Shown: positions 52,059-60,672, numbered from the stretch's first letter. The stretch: DNA of 64,000 nt from Denitrobaculum tricleocarpae (GCF_007004665.1 NZ_ML660061.1:62001-126000); one strand, 5' to 3'. The notes: generated by a model not told the origin, from the letters alone. Numbers and translations: made by a program.

Positions 52059-53047
52059 TGCTGGGCTCCGCGCACGTCTGTCCCGCGCCGGCCCAGAGGG
52101 TGATGACAACGCCACATACGCTCATCATCCCAGGTGATCTCCGGCATCTTTTCGCAGCTCGCTTCAGCGGAATCGCAGCGTGGCGCAAAAGGGCAACCCG
52201 GCGGCAACGAGAGAAACGACGGTGTCGTTCCGGGGATCTGCAGGAGGTCCTCGCCCGGCTTGGCGATGGCCGGAAGAGAAGTAATCAGGCCGCGGGTATA
52301 GGGATGACGCGGGTCGCGCAACACCGTTCCCGTAGCACCTTCTTCGACCACTTTACCCGCATACATGACCAGCAAACGTTTTGCCAGGCTTGAGACGGTG
52401 GCCAGGTCGTGGCTGATCCAGATCATCGCCGTGCCGGTTTCTGCCGCGAGACTGCGCATTTCATGCAGGATCTGAGCCTGGATGGAGACGTCAAGCGCGG
52501 TGGTGGGTTCGTCGGCGACGATCACGGCCGGATCGTGCAGCAGGGCAATGGCTATGGCGACACGCTGACGCATACCGCCCGAAAACTCATGGGGATAGGC
52601 TTTGATCCGTGCCGCGGGATCAGGGATGCCAACGCGCTGCAGCACTTCGATACAGCGTGTCTCGGCGGCTTTCGTGGTCATGTTCTGGTGGGCTTCGAGC
52701 GCCATCATCATCTGTTTGCGGATGGTCAGAAGCGGGTTCAGGGTCGCGATCGGATCCTGAAAGATCATCGCAATCTCTTTTCCCCTCCGGGCGCGCAGTT
52801 CGCTCTCCGGAAGGCCCACCAAGTCAGTGCCGTTCAGCTGTATAGATCCTCCAGTGATACGGCCTGGCGGATCGACCAGACCCAGCAGGGAAAACCCGGT
52901 TACGCTCTTGCCGGAGCCCGACTCACCGACCAGTCCCAGAATCTCGCCCCGCTTCAAGGTGAAGCTGACGCCATCGACGGCACGGATCACACCTGCCCGG
53001 GTGTTGAATTCCGTGCGCAGATCCCGCACCTCCAGGACAACGGTCAT
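52055..53047 (-). CDS. peptide-type ABC transporter ATP-binding protein (DppD/OppD-like)
   Basis: A 330-residue ATPase. Walker A GLVGESGSGKSVTGF, Q-loop MIFQDPIATLNPLLT, signature HEFSGGMRQRVAIAIAL, Walker B VIVADEPTTALDVSIQ, switch IWISHDLATVSSLAKR. The C-terminal domain has PSFLSLPPGCPFAPRC. It overlaps the permease gene upstream by 4 bp. The substrate range is set by the binding protein at 55039. Confidence 0.93.
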   Translation of the reverse strand: MTVVLEVRDLRTEFNTRAGVIRAVDGVSFTLKRGEILGLVGESGSGKSVTGFSLLGLVDPPGRITGGSIQLNGTDLVGLPESELRARRGKEIAMIFQDPIATLNPLLTIRKQMMMALEAHQNMTTKAAETRCIEVLQRVGIPDPAARIKAYPHEFSGGMRQRVAIAIALLHDPAVIVADEPTTALDVSIQAQILHEMRSLAAETGTAMIWISHDLATVSSLAKRLLVMYAGKVVEEGATGTVLRDPRHPYTRGLITSLPAIAKPGEDLLQIPGTTPSFLSLPPGCPFAPRCDSAEASCEKMPEITWDDERMWRCHHPLGRRGTDVRGAQQ

Positions 53048-53925
53048 TTGCGGAGCCTCGGATTGAACTGATCACGGATCTGATCGCCGACCATGTTGAT
53101 GGCGACGATCAGAATAATCAGGGCAATGCCGGGATAGACGGATATCCAATAGCGGCCGCTCATCATGTAGGGGAAGCCGTTGGAGATCAGCATTCCGAGG
53201 CTTGGTTCGGTGACCGGCAGACCCAAGCCGAGAAAACTCAGGGTGGCTTCCAGGGAAATCGCGTTGGCAATCTGGACCGTCGCCACCACGATCAGCGGCG
53301 GCAGGCAGTTCGGCAGCAAATGACGGAAAGCGACCTGCCGGCCCGAGAGGGGCGTCGCCAGAGCCGCTTCGATGTAGTCCTTGCGTCTTTCGCCTTTGGC
53401 TGCCCCGTACGCGGTTCGTGCGAAATAGGCGTACTGCGCCGCCACGAGTGCGGTGATGAGTTGTCCCTTGCCTTGGCCCAGGAGAGCGACCAGGACCAGC
53501 GCCAGGAGGATGGCGGGAAATGACAGCTGAAGATCGACGATCCGCATCAGGACCGTTTCAAGACGTCCGCCCACATAGGCCGCGGCAATCCCGACGGTCG
53601 TGCCGAGTGCCAGGGCGACAACGCCCGCCGCCAGCCCGATCAGGATAGAAATGCGCAGACCGTATAGGATGGCCGAGAGCAAATCGCGTCCCTGTGGGTC
53701 GGTCCCGAGCAGGTGGCTATAGCCACCCGAGCCGACAAACCCGGGCGGCCGGCGTGCATCGAGCAGCGACAGGTTTTCCAGGTCGTAAGGATCTTGCGGC
53801 ACGACGTAAGGTGCGAAGAAAGCGAGAAGCGCCATGACGACAACGACGACAAGTGCCACAACCGCGAAGCGGTTTTCCTGAAATTCCACCCAGAAGCGGC
53901 GGAGAGGAGACTGCTGCCCGGTCAC
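53044..53925 (-). CDS. peptide-type ABC transporter permease (DppC/OppC-like)
   Basis: A 293-residue inner-membrane permease. The OppC-type N-terminus FWVEFQENRFAVVALVVVVV precedes GTDPQGRDLLSAILYGLRIS and the EAA loop with EAALATPLSGRQVAFRHLLP. About six helices. GTG start overlapping the stop of the upstream permease gene by one base (TAGTG). Confidence 0.92.
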   Translation of the reverse strand: MTGQQSPLRRFWVEFQENRFAVVALVVVVVMALLAFFAPYVVPQDPYDLENLSLLDARRPPGFVGSGGYSHLLGTDPQGRDLLSAILYGLRISILIGLAAGVVALALGTTVGIAAAYVGGRLETVLMRIVDLQLSFPAILLALVLVALLGQGKGQLITALVAAQYAYFARTAYGAAKGERRKDYIEAALATPLSGRQVAFRHLLPNCLPPLIVVATVQIANAISLEATLSFLGLGLPVTEPSLGMLISNGFPYMMSGRYWISVYPGIALIILIVAINMVGDQIRDQFNPRLRK

Positions 53926-54896
53926 TATGCGCCTCTCGCACGGATGCGTGGGTCGATCAGAGCAAAGACCAGGTCCACAGTGAGATTGATCAGAACGAAA
54001 AGCAGCGCCGTCAGTATCAGATAGGCCACCATTACCGGCCGATCGAGCACCGTGATGCTGTCGATGATGAGTTTACCGACCCCCGGCCAGGAAAAAATCG
54101 TTTCGGTCACGACGGCAAAGGCCAGCGTCGACCCCAGCTCCAGGCCGAAGACCGTAATGATCGGGATCGAAATCAGCTTGAGAAGATGTTGCGTCAGGAT
54201 CTGACGCTCTGGAATTCCGGCGGCGCGGGCGAATTTGATCGTGTCGGTCAGCATGATCTCCCGCGTTCCCGCCCGGGCAAGACGGATCATCATCGCCAGC
54301 TTGAAAAAAGCGAGATTCAGGGCCGGCAGGAAGATGTGGGAGAGGCCGTCAGGGGTGAGGAAACTCCAGTCCACTCCCAGGAAGCTCACCACCTCGCCCC
54401 GGCCGCCGGCCGGCAGCCATCCCAGGTTGACGGCAAAAATCAGAATGAGAATCAGACCCACCCAGAAACTGGGCACTGAAAACCCCAGCACCGAAACCGC
54501 CATAATCCCGCGCGCGATCAAGCTCTCCGGCCGATAGCCCGCGTAGACGCCCAGACCGACCCCGAGCAGGGTCGCCGTGACGACCGAGATCAGCACCAGT
54601 TCCAGGGTCGCGGGGAGACGTCCTGCAATCAGCTCCAACACAGGCACGTTGTAAATGAAGGAGCGTCCGAAGTCGCCCTGCAGGAGGTTTGTGACGAAAA
54701 TGAAGTACTGTTCCCAAAGCGGCAGGTCGAGGCCGAAGCGCTTGATGGTGGCTTCACGGATTTCCTGGGTCGCCTCGGGCGGGATAATGATTTCGATCGG
54801 ATTGCCGATGGCATAGACGCCAACGAAGACGACCGCCGACATGACGGCCATGACGACCGCCGCCTGAAGTAGGCGTTGAATCACAAAACCCAGCAT
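53925..54896 (-). CDS. peptide-type ABC transporter permease (DppB/OppB-like)
   Basis: A 323-residue permease. The N-terminal helix is FVIQRLLQAAVVMAVMSAVV, the periplasmic segment is LGLDLPLWEQYFIFVTNLLQ-like followed by GDFGRSFIYN, and the EAA loop (IKFARAAGIPERQILTQHLL) precedes the last helices. It is first of the four membrane/ATPase genes and lies about 140 bp after the binding-protein gene, with an 18-bp tandem repeat between them. Confidence 0.92.
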   Translation of the reverse strand: MLGFVIQRLLQAAVVMAVMSAVVFVGVYAIGNPIEIIIPPEATQEIREATIKRFGLDLPLWEQYFIFVTNLLQGDFGRSFIYNVPVLELIAGRLPATLELVLISVVTATLLGVGLGVYAGYRPESLIARGIMAVSVLGFSVPSFWVGLILILIFAVNLGWLPAGGRGEVVSFLGVDWSFLTPDGLSHIFLPALNLAFFKLAMMIRLARAGTREIMLTDTIKFARAAGIPERQILTQHLLKLISIPIITVFGLELGSTLAFAVVTETIFSWPGVGKLIIDSITVLDRPVMVAYLILTALLFVLINLTVDLVFALIDPRIRARGA

Positions 54897-54981
54897 TCAA
54901 TCTGTTACCCGCCCAATACCTACTTGGCACATTACCCGCTCAGAGGAGGGGCGAGCCGGAGAAGAGACCTCCAGCCCGCCC

Positions 54982-55053
54982 GTCTCAGTTCTTCGCGCCG
55001 TCTCTGTTCTTCGCGCCGTCTCTGTTCTTAGCGCCGTCTCAGTTCTTGGCCTT
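54982..55053. repeat. 18-bp tandem repeat at the 3' end of the binding-protein gene
   Basis: Four consecutive 18-bp units (GTCTCAGTTCTTCGCGCC and close variants; the last is GTCTCAGTTCTTGGCCTT). The rightmost unit contains the stop codon and last codons of the binding-protein gene; the other three are degenerate copies beyond the stop. Confidence 0.9.
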
Positions 55054-56640
55054 AATGAAGAATGCCAGAGTATCTTCATCGAAGCGGGGTGCAAAGATCA
55101 CGCTGTTGGCCTTTGCAGCCCAGACAGTCTGCAGCTGCACGACCGGGATGTACACGCGATCGGCCATGGTCGCGATCATGGCTTGCTCGTAGAGCTTGCG
55201 GCGGGCGTCAGGATCGAGGGTCGTCGCGCCTTCCTGCATCAGGCGGTCAACCTCGTCATTCTTGTACGCGACGCGGTTGAAGGCACCCATTTTGACTTCC
55301 GGGTCATTGGAATGCGCCAAGGATCCAAGGGTGTAGGAGGCCTCACCCGTGAGCGTTCCCCAGCCGTTCATGAAGACTGAATACTCCAGGCGGGATTGCG
55401 CGGGAAAGTAAACGGTTTTCGAAATGGCATTGACGTTGGTCTTGATGCCGATCTGGCTGAACATCTGGCCCAGCCCCTGACAGATCGCGCCGTCGCCCGG
55501 GAGCCGGTCAGAGGTGCAGTAGAGATCGAACTCAAATCCATCAGGATAGCCCGCCTCTGCGAGCAGTGCGCGGGCCTGAGCAGAATCATGTTTGCGCGCC
55601 GGAATCTCTTCGCTGGAGCCGAAGAAGCCCGGTGGCATCATCTGATTGGCCGGTTTGCCGAGGCCTTCGAGGACGATACTCACCATGGCGTCGCGGTCGA
55701 TGGCCAGATCGATCGCCTCGCGCACCAGCGGGTCGCGGAGCGGGTTCTTGTCGAGCTTGGAACCGTCCTTGGCGCGAACCAGCGGCGTGTCCTCGCGCTG
55801 ATCGAGCTGCAGGTTCATGATGTAAACACTGTCACCAATGACCGCCTCGACGCTGGAATCCCGCTGCAGGGCCAGATAATCGATCGAGGACACGTAATTG
55901 ATGACGTCGACCTGGCCGGATTTCAGGGCCGCCAGACGTGAACTGTCGTTCGGCATTTCCTTGCGGATGACCCTGGCCCAGGGACCTTTTCCGCGCCAGT
56001 AGTCGTCAAAGCGTTCGAGAACCAGATCGCCTTTCGGCTCCCAGCTGACCAGCTTGTAGGGCCCGGTGCCGACTGCCGCGGGACCGCCGTTGAAGCCTTC
56101 CGCGGCCGTTTCCGGCGTGGAATAATCCTTGGCCGCGTCTGAACTTACGACAAAGAGGCGCACGAAGTCGTAGGGCAGGGTGGCCGCCGGACCGTTGGTT
56201 TTGATGTGAAGCGTGTAGGGATCGACAATTTCGACTCCTGCGACACGGCGGACGTAGATCGTCGTTGTGGTCGGCCCGCTGACGACCGGGATGCGCTCGA
56301 TCGAAAACTTGACGTCCTCTGCATCGAAGTCGGAGCCGTCGTGGAACTTGACCCCTTCGCGGAGTTTGAACTCCCAGGTCGTCTCGTCGAGGGCTTTCCA
56401 GGATGTCGCCAGGCCAGGTTCAATCTGTAGATCGTCGCCCGACCAGACGAGCGTGTCATAGATGTGCTTCGCCGCTTCGGCATGACTGCCCAGCGCCGAG
56501 AAGTGCGGATCCAGAGACTCCGGGCCGCCGCGCACACCCATGGTGAGTGTCTGGGCCTGTGCCGAGGCAAGAAAGGACCCGGCTGCAAAGGTTAAACCCA
56601 GTGCCAATGCCGCGGATGCAAATAGTCGTTTCGTTTTCAT
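55039..56640 (-). CDS. ABC transporter substrate-binding protein, family 5
   Basis: A 533-residue periplasmic protein from ATG 56640, preceded by AGGGGG. Signal peptide KRLFASAALALGLTFAAGSF with cleavage near AQAQ. Family-5 signatures are GGPESLDPHFSALGSHAEAA, LATSWKALDETTWEFKLREG plus VKFHDG, and GTGPYKLVSWEPKGDLVLER. It delivers the substrate to the permeases downstream. Family 5 covers peptides but also nickel, opines, sugars and heme. A palindromic operator lies 39 bp upstream of the start, facing a divergent MarR gene. Confidence 0.93.
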   Translation of the reverse strand: MKTKRLFASAALALGLTFAAGSFLASAQAQTLTMGVRGGPESLDPHFSALGSHAEAAKHIYDTLVWSGDDLQIEPGLATSWKALDETTWEFKLREGVKFHDGSDFDAEDVKFSIERIPVVSGPTTTTIYVRRVAGVEIVDPYTLHIKTNGPAATLPYDFVRLFVVSSDAAKDYSTPETAAEGFNGGPAAVGTGPYKLVSWEPKGDLVLERFDDYWRGKGPWARVIRKEMPNDSSRLAALKSGQVDVINYVSSIDYLALQRDSSVEAVIGDSVYIMNLQLDQREDTPLVRAKDGSKLDKNPLRDPLVREAIDLAIDRDAMVSIVLEGLGKPANQMMPPGFFGSSEEIPARKHDSAQARALLAEAGYPDGFEFDLYCTSDRLPGDGAICQGLGQMFSQIGIKTNVNAISKTVYFPAQSRLEYSVFMNGWGTLTGEASYTLGSLAHSNDPEVKMGAFNRVAYKNDEVDRLMQEGATTLDPDARRKLYEQAMIATMADRVYIPVVQLQTVWAAKANSVIFAPRFDEDTLAFFIKAKN

Positions 56641-56679
56641 GGTTCCCCCTGTTACGGAATGTGGAAACATTATTTTTAA

Positions 56680-56691
56680 TTCCATATGGAA
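56680..56691. promoter_or_regulatory. MarR-type operator 1 (TTCCATATGGAA)
   Basis: A perfect 12-bp palindrome upstream of the binding-protein gene. It shares the right half ATATGGAACT with the second site, centre-to-centre distance about 54 bp. Confidence 0.75.
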
Positions 56692-56731
56692 CTTGTAATC
56701 CTGACGATGTTCAGGAATAGTCCGTCTGTCA

Positions 56732-56747
56732 AGTTCTATATGGAACT
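56732..56747. promoter_or_regulatory. MarR-type operator 2 (AGTTCTATATGGAACT)
   Basis: A 16-bp palindrome with one mismatch, 31 bp upstream of the MarR ATG. With operator 1 it flanks the divergent promoter region of the importer and the enzyme operons. Confidence 0.75.
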
Positions 56748-56778
56748 AATGAAACTCTAAAAAAAGCAATCGGGCGCA

Positions 56779-57330
56779 ATGTCAATTCAGTCTCCACCGC
56801 CTTCACCGTCGCGGCCAGTGTGTGTGTCGGGCATGGATCTCATGACCGAAGCCAAGCTCTGGCGGAACCCTTGTCCCTTTTCCTTTCGGCTGAACTATCT
56901 GGCTCTCCGCTACAACAGTGCCTGCTATGACTGGGTTCAGAAAACCGAAGGCCTGAGCCGGATCGAATACATGGTCGTCTATTCCCTGGCGCTCTGCGAG
57001 GGCGGTCAGGCCCGTGACATTGCCCGCTCCTCCGGCTTCCCGAAAAACAGCCTGTCGCGCGCGATCGCGAAACTCGAAGAGTCCGGACTGATCACCCGGC
57101 GCCGCGGCACCGGCGACGGAAGGGGGCAGGCTTTGTTTTTGAGTGAAGAAGGCCGAGCGCTTTTCCGGCGAACCCTGCCGGCCTTCGAGCGGCGCGAGCA
57201 AGAGATGCTGACCGGTCTCAGCGACGATGAACAGCGGACTCTGTCTCATCTGCTTGCCAAGGTCGTGCTGAACTGCGCGCCGCTTTCGGATGAGTTTCCC
57301 AAAGACTTCAACCCCTCCGCGACGGAATAA
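56779..57330 (+). CDS. MarR-family transcriptional regulator
   Basis: A 183-residue regulator. The winged helix is LSRIEYMVVYSLALCEGGQA, RDIARSSGFPKNSLSRAIAK, LEESGLITRRRGTGDGRGQA, with flanking dimer helices. MarR proteins usually bind 16-20-bp palindromes as dimers, matching the two sites just upstream. The first 20 residues are Ser/Pro-rich and an alternative ATG lies at 56833. It is first gene of a tightly packed operon with a creatininase-family enzyme (6 bp gap) and is divergent from the importer. Confidence 0.88.
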   Translation: MSIQSPPPSPSRPVCVSGMDLMTEAKLWRNPCPFSFRLNYLALRYNSACYDWVQKTEGLSRIEYMVVYSLALCEGGQARDIARSSGFPKNSLSRAIAKLEESGLITRRRGTGDGRGQALFLSEEGRALFRRTLPAFERREQEMLTGLSDDEQRTLSHLLAKVVLNCAPLSDEFPKDFNPSATE

Positions 57331-57336
57331 GTAGCT

Positions 57337-58053
57337 ATGATGATTTCGGACATGAACTGGATGGATGTCGAACGTCAGGTCGCGCGGGACACGCGCTGTG
57401 TCCTGCCGATCGGTTCGGTCGAACAGCACGCGCAGCTCTCCCTCTGCGTCGATGTCATCAATTCGGAGCGCGTGGCGCGTGAAGCAGCAGAACCGCTTGG
57501 TGTTCCCGTCTATCCGGTGATTCCCTACGGCATGACCCCGTATTTTACCGCCTATCCCGGCACGGTGACCTTGCGGATCGAGACCCTGATGGCCCTGATG
57601 CGCGACATTATTGCTTCCCTGCGCCGGACCGGCTTCAACCGTATTCTGATCGTCAATGGTCACGGTGGAAACTCCGCAGTCGGTGCGCTCGGTCAGGAAC
57701 TGATGGCCGATTATGGTGATATTTCGATCCGGCTGCACAACTGGTGGAATGCGCCTTTGACAGCGGCCAAGACGAGAGAGATCCATCCTATCGGCACCCA
57801 TGCCAACTGGATGGAGAACTTTCCCTGGACGCGCCTGGCGCATGCTCCGGCACCCGAGGGTGAAAAGCCGGCACCCGATATGGCCGCAATCCGTGCCGCG
57901 ACACCTCAAAAGGCGCGGGAGATCCTGGGAGACGGCAACTTCGGCGGTCCCTGGCAGGTTGACGACGAGGCGGCGCTGGAGCTCTGGAAGACCGGCGTCG
58001 AAGAAACCCGCGCCGCAATCGAGGGGCCCTGGCCGGAGCTGGAGCGGAGCTGA
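57337..58053 (+). CDS. creatininase-family amidohydrolase
   Basis: A 238-residue metalloenzyme. The metal motif LPIGSVEQHAQLSLCVD provides Glu29, His31 and Asp39. ILIVNGHGGNSAVGALGQEL provides the conserved His, and GTHANWMENFPW the second Glu. The usual GPHLP after EQH is AQLSL here. Known members hydrolyse creatinine, cyclic amides or formamide-type intermediates (ArfB/MftE-like). In this context a cyclic-amide or lactam bond in the imported compound is a plausible target. It overlaps the next gene by one base (TGATG). Confidence 0.88.
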   Translation: MMISDMNWMDVERQVARDTRCVLPIGSVEQHAQLSLCVDVINSERVAREAAEPLGVPVYPVIPYGMTPYFTAYPGTVTLRIETLMALMRDIIASLRRTGFNRILIVNGHGGNSAVGALGQELMADYGDISIRLHNWWNAPLTAAKTREIHPIGTHANWMENFPWTRLAHAPAPEGEKPAPDMAAIRAATPQKAREILGDGNFGGPWQVDDEAALELWKTGVEETRAAIEGPWPELERS

Positions 58054-59090
58054 TGTCCCGCGATCCGGTCCTGATATGGGGCGCCGGCGCCATCGGCGGG
58101 ATCCTCGGGGCCTACTGGGCGCGGGCCGGTGTTCCGGTGATGATGGCCGACATCGACGCCGACCATGCCGTTGCCTGTTCGACGGAAGGGGTGTTGATTG
58201 AAGGTCCGGTCGAGGGATTCCGCCAGATCGTAAACTGCGTTACGCCGGATGCTGTGGAGGGCCGCTATCGCTGTGTCGTGCTCGCGGTCAAGGCACAGGC
58301 AACGGAAGACGCCATGCGCATGCTGCTTCCTCATCTGGCGGAGGACGGTTTTGTCCTCTCCGCCCAAAACGGACTAAATGAGCGTTTGATTGCCGAGATG
58401 GCGGGGCGCGAGCGGGTCATGGGCGCCTTCGTGAACTACGGCAGTGACTGGCAGGCACCGGGCCGGATTCTCTTCGGCAACCGTGGTGCCGTTGTCGTCG
58501 GTGAAATCGATGGTGCGGTGAGGCCGCGTACCCGGGAGATGCACCGGCTGCTGCAGATTTTCGAGCCTGACGCGGTTCTGACGGAGGAGATCTGGAGTTA
58601 TCTCTGGGGCAAACTGGGGTACGGCGCCATGCTGTTCGCGACGGCACTGACCCCTGATAGTATGTCAGCCAACTTTGCCGACCCGGCGCGCGTGCCCGCG
58701 TTGATCGCGCTGGGACGCGAGGTGATGGCCGTCGCCCGGGCCGAAGGCGTGAAGCCGCGCGGGTTCAACGGCTTCGATCCGAGTGCTTTTGCGCCTGGTG
58801 CGCCGGACCAGGCCGCCTGGCAGTCGATTGCGGCACTGGCCGATTTCACCTCCAAAACCGCCAAGACTCACTCGGGAATCTGGCGCGATCTGGCCGTTCG
58901 CCGTCGCCGGACGGAAGTCGATCCGCAGATCGGGGTGATCACTGAAATCGCCGCATCGCATGCAATCGAGGTACCGCTTCTGTCCCGGCTGGTTGCCCTG
59001 ATCCACGATATCGAGGAGGGCCGCCGGCCCCAGTCAGCAGAAACCTTCGCCGAGCTCACGTCGGTTCTTTCCGCCGAGCAGGCCTCATGA
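58053..59090 (+). CDS. ketopantoate reductase-like dehydrogenase (ApbA/PanE superfamily)
   Basis: A 345-residue protein. The Rossmann motif VLIWGAGAIGGILGAYWARA is followed by LAVKAQATED, FVLSAQNGLNE, then a helical C-terminal domain with the Lys/Asn-type active-site region SYLWGKLGYGAML. PanE is about 300 residues and sits with pan genes; here it sits between a creatininase-family and an SDR gene. It probably acts on another 2-oxo/2-hydroxy acid. It overlaps both neighbours, so the enzymes are made together. Confidence 0.87.
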   Translation: MSRDPVLIWGAGAIGGILGAYWARAGVPVMMADIDADHAVACSTEGVLIEGPVEGFRQIVNCVTPDAVEGRYRCVVLAVKAQATEDAMRMLLPHLAEDGFVLSAQNGLNERLIAEMAGRERVMGAFVNYGSDWQAPGRILFGNRGAVVVGEIDGAVRPRTREMHRLLQIFEPDAVLTEEIWSYLWGKLGYGAMLFATALTPDSMSANFADPARVPALIALGREVMAVARAEGVKPRGFNGFDPSAFAPGAPDQAAWQSIAALADFTSKTAKTHSGIWRDLAVRRRRTEVDPQIGVITEIAASHAIEVPLLSRLVALIHDIEEGRRPQSAETFAELTSVLSAEQAS

Positions 59091-59824
59091 GCGTTGCGCT
59101 GGTTTCGGGAATCTGCGGCGGCATCGGCGCGGCTATCGCCAGGCGGCTCGCAGAGGATGGTTTTCTGGTGGTTGTCACCGACCGGCCCGGCGAAGCCTTT
59201 GAGCGCGCCGCAACCGGACTCGGCTTCCCGGCTTTTGCCGCCGATCTGGGTGATAAAGCCGAGGTTATGCGGCTTGCGGAAAAGGTCGCGGCCGAGCAGG
59301 GAGCGCCGGAGGTTCTGGTCAATGCGGCGGGGGGCGTTTGCGGTCAGATCCGCCAGCCGGTCGACGAGGTGCCCGAGGAAGACTGGCGCAACGTCTTTGC
59401 CGCCAACATCGACAGCGCCTTCTTCCTGGCCCAGGCTCTGGTGCCGGAAATGCGCGCTTCAGGGAAAGGCAGGATCATCACCATCAGTTCGGGGGCGGGC
59501 TTGCGGCCCAGCCTGACGGGTATACAGGCTTACACCGCAGCCAAACATGCCCTGGTCGGCCTGACGCGTCAGCTGGCGCTTGAGCTTGGTCCACAGGGCA
59601 TTACCGTCAATTCCGTCGCTCCGGGTTTCGTATTGTCCAACGAAGCCACCCGCCGGCAATGGGAGAGCTACGGTGATGAAGGCCAGAAAGCCCTGATCGA
59701 GCGCATTCATCTGCGCCGTCTGGGCAGGCCTGAAGACATCGCGAATGCGGTTTCCTTCCTGGCCGGGGACGAAGCTGCGTGGATCACGGGGCAGGTGCTT
59801 TGCGTGGATGGCGGACAGTCCTGA
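59087..59824 (+). CDS. short-chain dehydrogenase/reductase
   Basis: A 245-residue classical SDR. VSGICGGIGAAIARRLAEDG is the nucleotide motif; the Asp after the second strand (VVTDRPGE) indicates NAD(H). LVNAAGGVCGQ, active-site Ser in IITISSGAGLRPS and YTAAK follow, then ITVNSVAPGFVLSNEA and ITGQVLCVDGGQS. The substrate is unknown. It is the last gene of the MarR-creatininase-reductase-SDR operon, with an ATGA overlap at 59087-59090. Confidence 0.9.
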   Translation: MSVALVSGICGGIGAAIARRLAEDGFLVVVTDRPGEAFERAATGLGFPAFAADLGDKAEVMRLAEKVAAEQGAPEVLVNAAGGVCGQIRQPVDEVPEEDWRNVFAANIDSAFFLAQALVPEMRASGKGRIITISSGAGLRPSLTGIQAYTAAKHALVGLTRQLALELGPQGITVNSVAPGFVLSNEATRRQWESYGDEGQKALIERIHLRRLGRPEDIANAVSFLAGDEAAWITGQVLCVDGGQS

Positions 59825-60023
59825 GCAACTGAAATCCGGAAAATGCTTAAACCCTTTGATACAAAAACGGCCCCACCCGTCCCGATAGAGTGAGGCTCCG
59901 ACGCTGCGGTTTCGAACAAGACACAGACTTCGAAAGTCCAGGCCCATCCGCAGCTCGTTGGGGGGACCCTCTCTTCTTGAGCATCATATGAACCGGTGAG
60001 GCATTCTCGAATAAAACTCCGTC
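59825..60023. other. intergenic region after the SDR gene
   Basis: No gene is supported. It contains a palindrome-free stretch leading to the 18-bp tandem repeat. Confidence 0.35.
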
Positions 60024-60095
60024 GCCGTGCTCAACCCCGTTGCCCTGCTCGACCCCGTTGCCCTGCTCGACCCCCTTGCCCTGCTCGACAAGGGG
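60024..60095. repeat. 18-bp tandem repeat, four units
   Basis: Units: GCCGTGCTCAACCCCGTT, GCCCTGCTCGACCCCGTT, GCCCTGCTCGACCCCCTT and GCCCTGCTCGACAAGGGG. It is intergenic and has the same unit length and copy number as the repeat at 54982, but unrelated sequence. Confidence 0.9.
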
Positions 60096-60207
60096 TGGTA
60101 ATTGCGCCTAAAGCTTGTCGGCGGGCTTTCGGGCGTTTCAATCGCGTTTCGTCTGATAGTCTTGATGCCAGTCAAGCCCGCGAACTGATAAAGAAGGCAA
60201 AGAGCGA

Positions 60208-60384
60208 ATGGAACAGGGCCGCTATCTCTACATTCTTGTTCTTGCGGTTTTCGTGATAGCAGGTCGTAAGTTCCTTGATGCCTGGCGCGATGAGGCGCCG
60301 GGCGGGACCACGCGACGCGTCCTTTTTGGCGGCCTTTGCCTTGCCTGCTTTCTCATCGTAGCGTTTTTCGAAATTCAGCTTTAG
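60208..60384 (+). CDS. small two-helix membrane protein, unknown function
   Basis: A 58-residue protein. Helix 1 is YLYILVLAVFVIAGRKFLD, a charged turn DAWRDEAPGGTTRR follows, and helix 2 is GGLCLACFLIVAFFEIQL. The ATG lies after a purine-rich AAGGCAAAGAGCG. It is convergent with nqrM. No family is recognised. Confidence 0.6.
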   Translation: MEQGRYLYILVLAVFVIAGRKFLDAWRDEAPGGTTRRVLFGGLCLACFLIVAFFEIQL

Positions 60385-60449
60385 GGCAGATCGCGGCTGA
60401 ATAGAATCGCGTCAGTTCTGCCTATATCCAGGCGATTCCGCGCGCGCGG

Positions 60450-60478
60450 CTTGAAATAAAAGCGGCCTGTTTCAGACC
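60450..60478 (-). terminator. possible terminator overlapping the nqrM stop
   Basis: On the minus strand GGTCTG-AAA-CAGGCC, then GCTTTTATTT. A short stem with one wobble followed by T-rich sequence at the end of the nqr operon. Confidence 0.4.
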
Positions 60479-60672
60479 TTTTTTCCGCAATCGCTCTGGG
60501 CCGCGTCGCTGACATCCCGTCCGCAGAGGTCGCAACGGTCCACGCCATCGATGGCGCTGAGACCACCACAGCTTCCGGCAATTCGGCGGCCCGACAGAAT
60601 GACACCGACCGCCATCCCGGCGACCACCAGCAGCAACACAACGAAAGCAGCGGCAATAGTCTCTAAAAGCAT
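60472..60672 (-). CDS. nqrM: Na+-NQR maturation protein NqrM
   Basis: A 66-residue protein with one N-terminal helix (LETIAAAFVVLLLVVAGMAV, then GVILSGRR) and a Cys motif SCGGLSAIDGVDRCDLCGRD. NqrM is needed to insert the iron centre between NqrD and NqrE in Na+-translocating NADH:quinone oxidoreductase; the conserved cysteines are thought to bind iron. It lies 28 bp after nqrF, the usual site. Confidence 0.92.
   Translation of the reverse strand: MLLETIAAAFVVLLLVVAGMAVGVILSGRRIAGSCGGLSAIDGVDRCDLCGRDVSDAAQSDCGKKV

Noticed and set aside
54982-55053. CRISPR-like array
   Set aside because: The units are directly adjacent with no spacers and only 18 bp long; it is a tandem repeat. The same holds for 60024-60095.
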